DNA from: Cephalopachus bancanus
Lineage: Eukaryota > Chordata > Mammalia > Primates > Tarsiidae
DNA: 64,000 nt
Reading direction: 5' to 3'
Assembly (NCBI GenBank): GCA_027257055.1
Contig: JAPVLO010000044.1
Span: 4,526,001 to 4,590,000 of the forward strand
The notes under the pieces were generated by a model. The model did not search any database, was not told the DNA's origin, and worked only from the letters and a program-made list of their open reading frames with translations. The translations under genes and the position numbers were made by a program. Below, piece after piece: positions 1-11,095 of this stretch (its first letter is position 1; each line of letters opens with the position of its first letter).

Positions 1-1074
1 AATTTTTAAAAACTTGGAGCCCTCCCTCTGAAATGAAAACAACAGCCCACTAACCCACTAAGGGAAAGGTGGTCTGATTCTCAATCTAAAAAACTCTCCA
101 TGTGAACATTCAAATAGAAAACGGAGTCTGACAGTTGCATTCTGCTGTGACTGGGGCTGCTCGGAGTGAGGGAATGGGGGTGGGGGGTGGTTACTCAGGA
201 ACACACAGCTATCTCAGTCATACTTTCTTTGGGGGTTCCCTCTTTTTCCACTTTTGACACCGTTATCCAATTTCCATATGATTTTACAAGATGCAAAGCA
301 AATGTTAGTACAAATACTTCTTTGCAGAAAGGAGTCATTTAATCTGATAAAGCACAGTCTGTGGTGATGGATGATGTTTGGACAAGCCAACTTCATGCAA
401 GGTCAATACCGATGGGATCTCGGAGCAGGCTCCTGTGCAAGCTTTATGTTGGCATCCCACCTCGGCTCAGCCTAATCCTCCATCAGAGAGAGTCAGAGAT
501 AGAAACCTGGAGGCTGAGAGAAGAGGCTGCTGGCTGAGTAACTCCCGGGACTTCTCCATGGCCCATTTTGTCCTGCAAGGTGGTCACTCAGAGCTCCCCT
601 CTGTCACAAAGCACTCTTCTGGCTCCCCACTTCATCTCAAAGAGTAGTCAGGAGAAGATCTTTCTTTGCCAGCCTCCTCAGTAACCTTTTCCTTCTTCCT
701 TCTGCCTCTTTTGCAAGGATATTTGCTTTTTTACAAAAAAGATCAGGAAAGGCATTGATGTGCAGAGGCAAGGAATCCTTGCTTTCTACTCCACCTGACC
801 ATGTGGAAGGAGGAAGAAGAATCCCAGGTTTGTGCCCACCATCCTCCCCACATGTCCTCATCTATCATGGGCATCAAGCCCAAGGCCATGTGTCAGGAAG
901 CATAATTCCACTCTTCATGGGGCAAACTCTGAGTGGCTCCTCCTTCACTCACCCCACCTAGAGCCTTGCCACCCCAGCTCGTCCAACACTGAGAATCCAA
1001 CTCAGTGAAGACTTGGAGCCCTCCCTTTGAAATTCCACTTGAGTGCTTCTCCCGCCATTGTCATAATATCTTCT
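1..1074. other. Non-coding stretch, no gene recognised
   Basis: I find no exon, RNA gene or clear repeat here. Short open frames lack splice context and protein-like composition. A 23-bp direct repeat with one mismatch links 12-34 and 1011-1033 (core ACTTGGAGCCCTCCCT), about 1 kb apart. Confidence 0.5.
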
Positions 1075-1562
1075 ATATCTACATGCAATGTGCACCATTT
1101 TTAAAAATCAGCTTTATGAGGTATAATTCGTGTACATTAAAATTCACCATTTCAAGTGTATGTCTTGATGAGTTTTCATAAATGTGCATGGTATGTAACC
1201 ACTGTAAATATGATATATAGAGCATTTCCAACACCTAAAAAGTTCTCTCATGGCCCCTGGAAGTTGTTCCCCTCACCCCTGAACCCCTGGCAAGACTGAT
1301 CTTTCTGTTCCTATTACTTTGCCTTTTCCAAGTATCACATAAGAGGAATCACACAGTACCTAGCTTTTTGTGATGGTTTCTTAGCATAATGTTTTTGAGG
1401 CCCATCCAAATTTTTGACATGTATTCGTAACTCATTTCTTTGTATTGCTGAGTATAGGTTACCTCAATTTACTTGTTCCTTCACCAGTTGAAAGACATGT
1501 AGGTTGCTTCTAGTTTTTGGCTAATATGAATACTAAAGCTATTATGAATGTTTGTGTGCAAT
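1075..1562 (-). repeat. Old L1 (L1M-type) 3' part, antisense
   Basis: The plus strand shows the complement of an old mammalian L1 3' region: 'TTATGAGGTATAATTC', 'AAATTCACCATTT', a 'CCCCTGGCAA' block, 'CATAATGTTTTTGAGG' and 'TTGCTTCTAGTTTTTGGC'. Divergence is high, as expected of an L1M/L1ME fossil. The subfamily name is not assigned. Confidence 0.75.
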
Positions 1563-2435
1563 AAATTTTTAATGTAATATTTATCTCTAAAGAAAGCAAA
1601 AGTACTTTCAAGTGAAAGATAATACTATACTACCATAAATTAGAAAACCTTCAACTTACCATAAATCAACCAGGTACAAAAATTAAAAAGGATAATTAAA
1701 AATAAGTTATGAAATTCTAGCTAGCTCCTGTTGCCTGCTATCTTAGATGCTCTAGAAGTAAAGTCAGGAATGGGGACTCCTGTGCAAGTGACTTATTGAG
1801 AAAGAGCTCCTGGAAAAGGAGGGCAGGAAACAGAAAGAGGCAAGGTAGAGGTGTGGGGTCAGCTGAAGTTCAGCTTCAGCTTGAGCTAGCAGAAAGTTCT
1901 GGAACATGAACAGCACCAGAGTTGAACCACCCTGAAGTAGGCACACTCCCATGAGGTGATGGTATAATGTACACCTATTTCTAGGTGAGGCAGTTTCTAA
2001 GAGAAGGGTACAGCTGTAAAGTGCTAGCAGTCAACACTCATAGTAGTTGGGGGTGAGTGTATTGACTAGGTAAAGGGGATTGGGCAGGACCAATAGCATC
2101 TATTACCCTAGTCAAAGCCTTTGACCTAAGGGATACTGTCTCTTGAAACTGAAGAAAGAGGGATTAGAAAATGTTAGAATGGTGTTAAATACCTATTAGC
2201 ACCAAATAGAGACTTTTTTCTTAATGTCATCAGATGATTGAAAAGAGAATTGAAAAGGAATGAAATTTCTCCCTCACGGAAGACCTGTTCTGTCATGCCC
2301 TGCCTGGCCTGTTTGCCAGCCCAGGATCCCAGTAGTGTGTCCCACATGTTAGCAGACATTACTATAAGGCTTTCAATGGGCCCAGCTCCCTGATTCCTGC
2401 CCAGCTCTCCTCCTCTCTGTGGTCCTCTCCCAGCC
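1563..2435. other. Non-coding stretch, nothing recognised
   Basis: AT-rich then mixed sequence with no exon signals that I trust and no repeat family that I can name. Confidence 0.4.
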
Positions 2436-2439
2436 ATCT

Positions 2440-3000
2440 CATCTAACAACCTGGGCATGTTGGAGAGACTGCTGGTCACTTGTGTACAGACTATTCCCTG
2501 CCTTTGCATTTGCTCTGCTCTGTACTGCAGGAAGCCACATTTCCCAGGCTCCCTTGCCAAGTGCCTTCCACATCACTTTGGGAGATGGGGAAAACTGGTG
2601 GAAGATTGGACTACCCAGGAGAAGGGGGGAGTCAGGGGCATGTCTTCCTTCTTGCTCTGCATTGGGTGACATCTTCAGCAGGAGCTGTGTCTTCTCTATG
2701 GTTTCAACTTCCATAGGACAGCCCTTACATGGGTCTAGCCCCTGCAGGACAACCTGTATCTCCATGGGGTCAGTCCCCATAGCAGCCCTGCCATGGTTCT
2801 AGCTGCCAGCCAACACTGGCTTGTGGACCTTAGTTCTTCAGCCTTGGGATAAGAGACATCCAGCCATTGCTAAGCCATGTTCTTCACTGTCCCCTGTTCA
2901 GCATTTCATCTCTTCCATGGTCTGAGTAACCAATTTCTTATATTCAGCTCCCTCTGTTGAAAGCCTAAAGTAGTTTCCTGACTCTGACACAGAGAAGAAG
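2440..3000 (+). repeat. Ancient interspersed repeat, family uncertain
   Basis: The stretch containing 'CCCAGGCTCCCTTGCCAAGTG', a CATCTTCAGCAGGAGCTG block and a terminal 'CCTGACTCTGACACAGAG' resembles a divergent repeat common in mammals (LTR or old L1 end). I cannot fix the family. Part of it (2708-2819) has been copied to 3847-3958. Confidence 0.4.
2708..2819 (+). repeat. Segment A: donor or sister of the 3847-3958 copy
   Basis: These 112 bases match 3847-3958 at 103 positions by eye with no gaps. The shared core includes 'CTTCCATAGGACAG' and 'AGCTGCCAGCCAACACTGG'. The flanks do not match, so this is a bounded segmental copy about 1.1 kb away. Confidence 0.85.
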
Positions 3001-3412
3001 CAAGACAGGAATGAGTTAATCCAGGGTTTACAAAGTCACCAATGAGAAGTTGTTCACAAATGACCTTGCTAAGGTCATCTGGCTGTGGAAATCACCCAGG
3101 GCCAAGACCTTAGCTTTACCTGCTTGAAGACCCAGGTAGAATACAGAAGTCGGAGCAGGAGGAGTAATCGACTACTCACATGACTCCAGAAGTCCATATG
3201 TGCAGTGGTGGTCCCAGCCTCAGCCTGCACTTCCCCTTCTCCCTCCTTTCAGAGTAGTGCTTGATTAGTTAGTGGGACTAATGCTTTTGTGCTGGTTCAC
3301 TTTTTAAAAAGTTTATTTGGGGTTTTTGCAAGCAAAATTAAAAAGCAAACGAAAAGAAAATCATTGTTTCTCATCAATCCATTGTTTCCCATATATCCAG
3401 GATATAAAGAAT
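3001..3412. other. Non-coding stretch
   Basis: No gene or named repeat. A small perfect hairpin sequence lies near 3060 (ATGACCTT, loop GCT, AAGGTCAT). Confidence 0.4.
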
Positions 3413-3458
<46 letters not shown>

Positions 3459-3462
3459 AGAG
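3413..3462. repeat. (GA)n microsatellite
   Basis: About 50 bases of GA repeat with one interruption (GG near 3439). It is a purine-only tract and likely polymorphic in length. Confidence 0.97.
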
Positions 3463-3584
3463 CAAGCACTGTGGAACTTAATCTAGAATCACTTAAATGG
3501 ATGGTTTATGAGACCTAATTCTCTGTTACTTTTGAGTGTGCCACTGAGAATTTGAAAGCTTGTACACTTGTACACAGCTTCTAC

Positions 3585-3648
3585 TTTCTTTTTTCTTTCT
3601 TTCTTTCTTTCTTTCTTTCTTTTTCTTTCTTTCTTTCTTTCTTTCTTT
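3585..3648. repeat. (TTTC)n microsatellite at an Alu tail
   Basis: TTTC repeats directly abut the 5' (plus-strand) end of a minus-strand Alu. This is the usual outcome of mutation and expansion in the Alu poly-A tail (GAAA on the Alu strand). Confidence 0.95.
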
Positions 3649-3832
<184 letters not shown>

Positions 3833-3846
3833 CTTTGGGAGGTCAG

Positions 3847-4102
3847 CTTCCATAGGACAGCTCTTACATGGGTCTGGCCCCTGCAGGACAACATATATCT
3901 CCGTGGGGTCAGTTCCCATAGCAACCCTGCTATGGCTCTAGCTGCCAGCCAACACTGGGAAGTAAGACAAACCCCTGCCATGGTTCTAGCTGCCAGCCTA
4001 CACTGGGAAGTAAGACAAACCCCAGACAGAGCCTTCAGGTGAGACAGGAAAGCAGCACTTGCTTCCAAACATACTGATAATCTGTTTCAGAGAGGAACAC
4101 CC
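3847..4102. repeat. Rearranged mosaic: direct copy, 48-bp tandem repeat, inverted copy
   Basis: Bases 3847-3958 are a direct copy of 2708-2819. A 48-bp unit starting 'CCCTGC(T/C)ATGG' at 3925 is repeated at 3973 and ends in AAGTAAGACAAAC. Bases 4012-4102 are the reverse complement of 6207-6297 with a single mismatch. Three templates are thus stitched within 256 bases. The second 48-bp unit is closer to segment A than the first is. The likely cause is a template-switching replication error rather than transposition, because there is no poly-A tail and no target duplication. Confidence 0.85.
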
Positions 4103-4786
4103 AGACAGGAAGTAAGTAGGAAGTCTTGCCAAGGACAACTTGGCAAGAGTTCCTACTTTCAATTGCAGGCAGGAATTGCCCTCCAGGTGGGAGAGTCAGG
4201 GAGGATGCCACCAGTCCTAGGAGGTTAAGACTGAGGCCAGGACTCCAGTGCTTTGCCTAAGACTTTGTTGCCATTTACTTCTTGGAAATGAGTCATGATT
4301 AAAGAGAGGACCAACAAGGAGCCCTGCTCTGGGAGGCTAGTCAAGGAGCAGATCAGCCTTATGTTGAAGCAGCCCGAGTGCTTGGGAACGCCACTTCATT
4401 CTGGGTTTCCTTAGATTTCATCATTCTCCCTTGCTAGATAGGACTGACCCAGGCCAGGTCTATCTGAGGAACTCTCAGAAGGTAGAGCCTGTTCCCGTGG
4501 AGTCTTCCTATTTGTGATGTTCTGTCTTTAAAAAGCAAATCACACATTGCAGATCTGTTACTGTGTAGAGGTTTTACCCACGGTCTGGGTGAAGAACACC
4601 ATCCCTCCTGGGCCCTAATTTTTTAATCAGGAACTCTTCTGGCATGGGGTGGCTAGGAAATTGCCTCAAGCAAGACTTACCAAACAGAAAAATGGGGAAA
4701 ACAGGTCCAGGAGTAGCTGTTGGCCACACAGAGAGAAACAGGTGACTAAGTGGGTTTATTTCCATTTTTTTTTTGTCTTGTAAGTT
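4103..4786. other. Non-coding stretch
   Basis: No gene and no repeat family recognised. Confidence 0.4.
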
Positions 4787-5069
4787 TTTTTTTTTGAGTT
4801 GGAGTCTCACTGTGTCGCCCAGACTGGAGTGCAGTGGCCGCCTCCAGCCACCGCAGCCTCGACCTGCTGGGCTCCGGCGATCCTTCCCCCTCAGCCTTCC
4901 AAGTAGCCGGAATCATAGGCATGCGCTACCACGCCAGGCTGATTTTTTGATTTATTGTAGAGATGAGGTCTCGCTGCCCAGGCGGGTCTCGAACTCGTGG
5001 GCTCAAGCAATCCACTCACCTCAGCCTCCCAAAGGCGTGGGATTACAGGCTGAGCCACCGAGCCCGGCT
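4787..5069 (-). mobile_element. Alu, minus strand, full dimer, lineage-type
   Basis: The element has a poly-T head, both arms and the ending 'GAGCCACCGAGCCCGGCT', which is the complement of the left-arm start of the young Alus in this window. 'TGTAAGTTTT' occurs on both sides (about 4780 and 5071) as a probable target duplication. It lands just beside a MIR. Confidence 0.93.
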
Positions 5070-5189
5070 CTGTAAGTTTTCATTGAGTACTTACTATGTG
5101 CCAGGCACTGGACTAGGCAATTCCAATACTGTCTCTCATCTGATCAACACAGCAGACTTTGGAGTTATGTGCTATTTATTTTATTTGGG

Positions 5190-5502
5190 TTTTTTTTGTG
5201 GTGGTGTAGGGAGGAGTCATCGTCTCACTCTGTCCCAAGGCTGGATGGAGTACAGTGGCACAATCATAGCTCACAGCAGCCTCGAACTCCTGGGCTCAAG
5301 TGATCCTCCTACCTTAGCCTCTGAGTAGCTGGAACTATAGGTGCACGCCACTGCATCTGGCTAATATTTTTATTTTTTTCTTTTGGTAGAGATGAGGTCT
5401 CACTGTTGCCCAGGCTGTTTTCAAACTCCCAGTCTCAAGCAATTCTCCTGCCTCAGCCTCCCAAAGTGTTGTGATTATAGGCCTAAGCCACTGCATGTGA
5501 CC
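5190..5502 (-). mobile_element. Alu, minus strand, older AluJ-like
   Basis: It is a dimer with conventional arms ('CTCGAACTCCTGGGCTCAAG', 'CCTCCCAAAGTGTTGTGATT') but more divergence than its neighbours. It lacks the lineage-specific features of the younger set. Confidence 0.9.
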
Positions 5503-5512
5503 CAGGTATTAG

Positions 5513-5813
5513 TTTTTTGTTTGTTTGTTTTTGAGTTGAAGTCTCATTCTGTCGCCCAGACTGGAGTGCAGTGGCCGCTCCCGGCCACCGCAGCCTCAAC
5601 CTACTTGGCTCTGGTGATCCTTCCGCCTCAGCCTTCCAAGTAGCTGGAATTACAGGCGTGTGCTACTACTCCCAGTTAATGTTTTTTTGATTTATTTTAG
5701 AGATGAGGGCTCACCAAGTTGCCCAGGTGGGTCTTGAACCCGCGGGCTCAGGCAATCCACTCAACTCAGCCTCCCAAGGCGCAGGATTACAGGCTGAGCC
5801 ACTGAGCCCGGCT
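5513..5813 (-). mobile_element. Alu, minus strand, full dimer, lineage-type
   Basis: It is full length with both arms and the ending 'GAGCCACTGAGCCCGGCT'. 'CCAGGTATTA' flanks it at about 5502 and 5815 as a target duplication, which shows it inserted after the Alu to its left. Confidence 0.93.
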
Positions 5814-5817
5814 CCAG

Positions 5818-5952
5818 GTATTATTATTTTTTTAATTAATTTATTAAGACAGGGTCTCACTGTGCTGCCCAGGCTGGTCTTAAACTTCTGGATTCAAGCA
5901 ATCCTCCCGCTTAGGCCTCCCAGAGTGCTGGGATTATACCACACCTGGCTCC
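5818..5952 (-). mobile_element. Alu monomer (FLAM-like), minus strand
   Basis: This is a single left-arm-like unit with an A-rich tail ('AAGACAGGGTCTCACTGTGCTG' to 'CCACACCTGGCTCC'). It is divergent and predates the dimeric neighbours. Confidence 0.8.
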
Positions 5953-6206
5953 ATTTGCTATTTTTAATTGCTGCTTTTGAGAAACACCAATGCTCAGAGA
6001 GGTATGGTAACATGCTAAGGTCACACAGCAGCCTGTGTCTCATAATGCAAGAGCAATGCTTAAACTCCTCATCCCAGGAGGCAAAGTAAACATCTGGTGA
6101 GGCAAGGGTCAGTGGCCAGAGAAGTGGAAGGGAAATCCCAACCTGGGGGTGGTGGAAACGTGCTGATGTGAGAGTTAGGCCAAACCGCCCAACGAAGGAG
6201 CCAACA

Positions 6207-6297
6207 GGGTGTTCCTCTCTGAAACAGATTATCAGTATGTTTGGAAGCAAGTGCTACTTTCCTGTCTCACCTGAAGGCTCTGTCTGGGGTTTGTCTT
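6207..6297 (-). repeat. Inverted partner of 4012-4102
   Basis: These 91 bases are the reverse complement of 4012-4102 except for one position (GCTAC versus GCTGC on this strand's complement). Homology stops sharply at both ends. The arms are 2.1 kb apart with five repeats between them. Confidence 0.95.
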
Positions 6298-6349
6298 TCT
6301 TCACTTTGAGACGGTGCCAGGAAACCCCTACTTTTTGGTTACCACTGGC

Positions 6350-6830
6350 ATGATGGAGCAACTACTATGTACGAGGGCTTACTAAGGGCTGTGGGGGACA
6401 CAGAGAGCAACAAGACAGGATCTCTGCCTTCAAGAAATGCATACAGCAAAAGGAAAAGGGACATTTGTCCAAATAGAAATGACCAAGACATGCCGAAGGA
6501 GAAGAGAAGCAAACTGCTAGGGACATAGAAATGGGCTATCAGAGAAGACTTCTGGGAGGAGGAGGTCTTCCAGCTGGACCCAGGAGAAGGACTGGGGTTG
6601 CAGTTGTTGGATTGAGAGGAAAGACTAGTCCAGGCTGAAGAATTAGCCTGAATGCAAAGGTGCAGAGGAGGAAAGGGCAGGGAATGGCCAGGGCAGGAGA
6701 GGCGCTGGGTGTGGTTGGTGCAGGGGAAGATGAGCCTGGGAAGGTCATTTGGGCCAGGCTGTGAAAGGTCTTGACGGAAGAGGAGATGCTGTCCATGCAA
6801 GCAAACATGTGATGCTGCAAGCTTTTCATG
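6350..6830 (-). repeat. Ancient interspersed repeat (L2-like), antisense
   Basis: 'TACTATGTACGAGGGCTTACTAAG' followed by a purine-rich run with 'AAAGGTGCAGAGG' and 'AAAGGTCTTGACGG' resembles the complement of old L2-type ends. Divergence makes the family call tentative. Confidence 0.5.
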
Positions 6831-7075
6831 AATGAGAACTGCAGCACTTTTACTTCCTAACGCTGATCCTTACACTGCTCTAGAGCAGGGTAGGGCAGGG
6901 CAGGCTCCCCATTTTACACCCGAGGAAAGCAGGACAGCAGCAAACCTTCCTCTGTACTTCTTCCTCCACTCTTGGCAAGAGGTCTTTCTTGGAGGGCCCT
7001 TCAAGGACAGCCTGTTCAACCCACAATACCCTATGGGTAAATAAAAGTGCCATCTTCCCAAGAAAAATGCTATTC

Positions 7076-7240
7076 AGAGAAGTGTGGTAAAGTGGACAGA
7101 GTGCAGGATCAGGAGGCAGAGGACCTGGCTTTGAATCTGGACTCTGTCACCAACGTATGACCTTGGGGAAGTCACTTCCTCTCCCTGTGTCTTGGTTTCC
7201 TCATCTGTAAAGTGCAGAGTTGAACTAAAGATCTGCCGAC
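7076..7240 (+). repeat. MIR, plus strand
   Basis: Classic MIR core: 'CTTTGAATCTGGACTCTGTCAC', 'TGACCTTGGGGAAGTCACTTC' and 'TTTCCTCATCTGTAAAGTG'. Confidence 0.92.
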
Positions 7241-8289
7241 TCCCAGAGTGTGTAGTGAAAAGTGGCCCAGGAACATCGAGGGAGAGAACAGGAGCGTGCA
7301 TTCGCTTTTTGGCATTTTTGAGTGTCCACTGAACACTATGTCTTATGTGAAGGACAGGGACCCAGGAATGAATAAGATCCCCGACATCCAGCGAAGGAGA
7401 AAAGTGAAATGAAAGGGATAGAAGCATTGGCGCACCTGAAAGCAGCAGGGCTCACAGGTGGATTGCAGGGGTGAAGGAGAGACTCACTCACCCAGGGCTT
7501 GAGCAGCCCCCGCAAGGGAGGGTGGACATGCACTACCCGTGGACAGAATGGCAAGGACCCTCCAGGCGAGGGGAGCTCCATGGACAGGCAAGCAGGGAGG
7601 CAACAGCGTGTGGTGTTCAAAAAAGTGCATGCGTGGAGTAGTGGATGTGGGGGGCCCACTAGGTGGGAGGGGAGCGAGGAGAGGGCAGTCAAGCTAGAGG
7701 GGTCAACCAGGTCTCCAGGCCAGGGAGATGTGCTGACCCAGGGAGCGACAAGGCTTGCCTGTGGGAACCATTGGTCTGACCAAAGTCTGGTGGCAGGCTG
7801 GCTAGAGCACCCATGCAGATCCTCCAAGAGGCCCTCTGTCCTCCCGTGAGGTTCTCACTCCCACTCCCAGGGAGACAGAGGTGGCTCACCACAGACCGCT
7901 TCCTCCTCTAGAGCTCCAGGTGGAAACCAGAGCTCCAGGTGGGAATCATAGAGGGCCTTGACTGGTACAGAGGTGAAGAAACAAGGACACGTGCTCTTTG
8001 CCAGGTGAAACTCTACAAGCTGCAGCTGGTAGCACACAGCATCACAGTTAGTACCTGAGCCAAGAGAATGTAAGATCGGGAAGCATGGATTCAGGGCACT
8101 CAGGGCCTTCTCCTGGGGCACATCCCTCCAGACCAGGTGAAAGCATTCAATACCTATGACAGCTTTTTTACAGATTAATTTCCCATTCCCAATGCCAATA
8201 GACTGACAGATTTATGAAGGTAAAGATGGTATCTTTGCCATTTTTATGGTTATCTTAACTTTTGGCCTCCTGCATTGAGGTTACACAAA
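7241..8289. other. Non-coding stretch
   Basis: No exon or named repeat. The region is GC-richer than its surroundings, and open frames on both strands here overlap without a convincing protein. Confidence 0.4.
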
Positions 8290-8575
8290 ACTGAGTTCTA
8301 CCCCCAGCTAGGCTACTTCCTACTATGTGATCCTGACAAGAACTCATTCTCTCTGACTCTTGAGAATAGGGATGATCACTTCCAGGCCAGAGTGTTGGAA
8401 GGACCATGAGGCTGCCTCTGTAAAAGTGACTCTCACTCCCCACTTTTCCCTGGAGCAGTGATTGATTGTGACTATCATTACTGTGACCTGTGAATGGAGG
8501 AAGAAGTAGACCTTGGGTAAGACTTTCCCTTTCTGGGTTTCCAGTTTCTTTAGCTGTAAACAAAGGTACTCAACT
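8290..8575 (+). repeat. Two divergent MIR-like fragments, plus strand
   Basis: 8290-8420 has 'CTACTTCCTACTATGTGATCC' and 8490-8575 has 'CTTGGGTAAGACTTTCCC' with 'AGTTTCTTTAGCTGTAAA', the MIR 3' pattern. Both are weak. Confidence 0.6.
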
Positions 8576-8868
8576 ACTTCTCTTTGCTTCTACTTGGAAC
8601 ATTCCCATGACCAGTGCTTCCTATAGGAGGAATCTCCGGACCACTGGCTTCCCAAGATGCTCCCTTGCCCTAGGACCCATGGAAGTGAAAGAAACATGGT
8701 GGTCCTAAGTTCTCAGACTCTGAGACTTAGAGCAAAAGTTCATGGATCATTCCATGGACAGGCCTCAGGGATGGCCCAGGACCTCCTAAATTGGGTGCAA
8801 AATGTTGTAAGAGAACATTTTCCAGAGAGCAGGCCCTTATCAATTGCTATTTAAATTTACAAACATCA

Positions 8869-9150
8869 CCAGACATGGTGGCTCACACCTGTAATCCCAG
8901 CACTTTGGGAAACAGACGCGAGAGGATTGTCTGAGTCCAGGAGTTCAAGACCTGCCTGGGCAACTTGGCAAGATCTCGTCTCTACAATAAATCAAAAAAT
9001 TAGCCAGGCATGGTGGTGCATGCTTGTGGTTCCAGCTACTTGGAAGACTGAGACAGAAGGATCACCTGAGTTCATGAGTGTGCCACTGCACTCCAGCCTG
9101 GGTGAAGAGTGAGACTCCTACTAAAAAAAAAAAAAAAAAAAAACCAAAAG
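8869..9150 (+). mobile_element. Alu, plus strand, with perfect 18-bp target duplication
   Basis: It is a dimeric Alu with a poly-A tail. The flanks carry a perfect 18-bp duplication, TTAAATTTACAAACATCA, at 8851-8868 and 9154-9171. Such a clean duplication marks a retrotransposition by the L1 machinery that has decayed little at its edges. Confidence 0.97.
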
Positions 9151-9171
9151 AAGTTAAATTTACAAACATCA

Positions 9172-9670
9172 ATCCACTGTCTTTAAGGGTCCTTGAGGAT
9201 TTGTGCTGAGAGTACTTAGCCCAGAGTTGATTTTTGTGGAGTGAAATAAATGAACATTTGTGAATTGACATCATCCTCCAGCTGTGTGTCTTGTCCAAGG
9301 TATGAAAAAGATCCGAATTGAAGGAGACTGATATTCAATTCCATGACAAACTCCTGTCAAAAGGCAAAATTACAACACATTTAGTTTAACTATCTTAATT
9401 GGCTTTTGTCATTCTAGAATCTGGTAACACTTCCTTCCACAAAGTAGAATGACTGTTCTAATGAGTGCAGCAGAAGAAGTAGTAGGTGGGTTTTATAGAC
9501 AAAGAAAGGAAGTGAAAATAAAACAAAAGGTATATTGGTCATTCATAGTTACTTTTCTTATAAAGGTGAAAGCAGAAGGAATTTCCTTATCACATAAGGC
9601 TAGGCATGGCTGAACCAGCCTGTTGGGGATTCACATATTGTCTCTTTCTCTCCCAACTTCTCAAGTCAGA
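9172..9670. other. Non-coding stretch, possible unrecognised old repeat
   Basis: AT-rich sequence, with 9340-9560 having the texture of an old LTR or LINE remnant, but I cannot name it. Confidence 0.35.
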
Positions 9671-9688
9671 TAAAAATCTTAGTTTTAG

Positions 9689-9975
9689 CCGGGCTCGGTG
9701 GCTCAGCCTGTAATTCCTCACTTTGGGAGGCTGAGATGAGTGGATTGCCTGAGCTCGCGGGTTCGAGACCTGCCCGGGCAATTTGGTGAGACCTCATCTC
9801 TACAATAAATAAAAAAAATTAGCCAGGCGTGGTCGCGCGCACCTGTAGTTCCAGCTACTTGGAAGGCTGAGGCGGAAGGATCGCCGGAGCCCAGCAGGTC
9901 GAGGCTGCGGTGGCCGGGAGAGGCCACTGCACTCCAGTCTGAGACTCCAACTCAAAAATAAAAAAAATAAAAAAT
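9689..9975 (+). mobile_element. Alu, plus strand, lineage-type
   Basis: It opens with 'GCCGGGCTCGGTGGCTCAGC', has the ATCAAAAAATTAG-type linker in variant form, and ends 'GAGACTCCAACTC' before an A-rich tail. 'ATAAAAATCTTAGTTTT' flanks both sides (about 9672 and 9974) as a target duplication. Confidence 0.95.
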
Positions 9976-9989
9976 AAAAATCTTAGTTT

Positions 9990-10965
9990 TGCCTTGGTGG
10001 TGTGGAACTTCAGCATGAGAGACTGCATTTTGATTTGGTCTGTTGGACTTAGTGTAGGGGCTCCATCCAAACCAGTGGCCTCCTATACATTTTATTTGAT
10101 ACTCCCAATAATATTTAGATTATGACACCCTATTGCTTATCAAGATTGATGCAAGTTCCTATACGCCTCCATATTCCCTATGCCTACCCATGCTAATGGG
10201 TATAGACTACTTTTTAAACCATAAAATATATTAAAATTAATTTTGCTTGGGGCTTCTTTGAGACTCACCTAGCACCCTTAAAAGTTGTTGATGCTTCCCC
10301 AAGTTACTGAAAAACCAGGACTTGGAAACGCCATTTTTCACTCCAGGATATAAAGAAGCTTAAGGAAAAATCCTTTTTGTAGCCTGTATCCTAGGAATTT
10401 TTCAAGACCAAAGGGTCCTTTAGACCTTCAGTGGGTCTTAGTGACATTGTTTAATGCAAAGGCAAAGAGTTGCTCTAGCTTTTAAATGTCAAAGCTCCCA
10501 TCTCAGCTCCACTTAAGCCCTTATCGACTGTGTCACACAATGTAGCACTTCTTTATTGTCTTATGACAATAAAACATGTAGCTCAGAATGACTGAGGACA
10601 AGTCTCCATCCCACGCCTGCCCACCTTGGTGGCAGTCTCTCCAACCACCAGGGATTTGAGTTTCTCAGGTGGTTAATCCCACCTTAGAGGACATCTGTTG
10701 ACTCCTGCTGTGAAACATGTGGATCTGACTCACTTTCCTTCCCTCTGCTGGTTCCTTCAATGTCTGATGCTTCCAGTATTACTTTTGCTTTATCTGTGTG
10801 TTACCATTGTACGTGTAAATATCAAGAGAATTATTTCTTTTCCATCAACCCGACATACTCTCTGAATTCCTCACTTTGTAACCCTTTACCATTTTCTCTA
10901 TTTTCCTTTCCCTGTCTTCCATACATTATATTTTGTCAGCTGCTCTTAATAAAAAAAGGAAAACG
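9990..10965. other. Non-coding stretch
   Basis: No gene or named repeat. A small hairpin (TTTATTGTC, loop TTAT, GACAATAAA) lies near 10551-10573. Confidence 0.4.
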
Positions 10966-10969
10966 CACT

Positions 10970-11095
10970 TTTCCTTATAGCACCATGTCGAGAAAAGTGC
11001 ACATATGAATACAGCTTAATGAATTTTCATAGATGAAATGCACCTGTGTAACCAGCATGCAGATCAAGAAACAATATCATTGTCCTCTTGAAACA
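10970..11095 (-). repeat. Old L1M fragment, antisense
   Basis: 'CAGCTTAATGAATTTTCATAGATG' and 'GTAACCAGCATGCAGATCAAG' match the antisense 3' region of old L1 elements. The same region of a related element appears at 52845-53140. Confidence 0.7.

Larger units (their letters stand above)
5072..6065 (-). repeat. MIR, minus strand, split by three Alus
   Basis: The left part (5072-5165) has 'GAGTACTTACTATGTGCCAGGCACTG'-type MIR sequence. The remainder resumes at 5953-6065 with 'GCTCAGAGAGGTATGGTAACATGC' and 'AAGGTCACACAGCAG'. Alus at 5190-5952 sit between the halves. This is an ancient tRNA-derived SINE. Confidence 0.8.

Noticed and set aside
4963..6089. Many 80-130-codon frames with motifs such as 'ETRSHSVAQAGVQW' or '[10 protein letters not shown]'
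   Set aside because: These are standard antisense Alu translations and recur at every minus-strand Alu in the window.
7336..7827. 163-codon minus-strand frame overlapping a plus-strand frame
   Set aside because: No promoter, splice logic or domain; locally higher GC explains its length.
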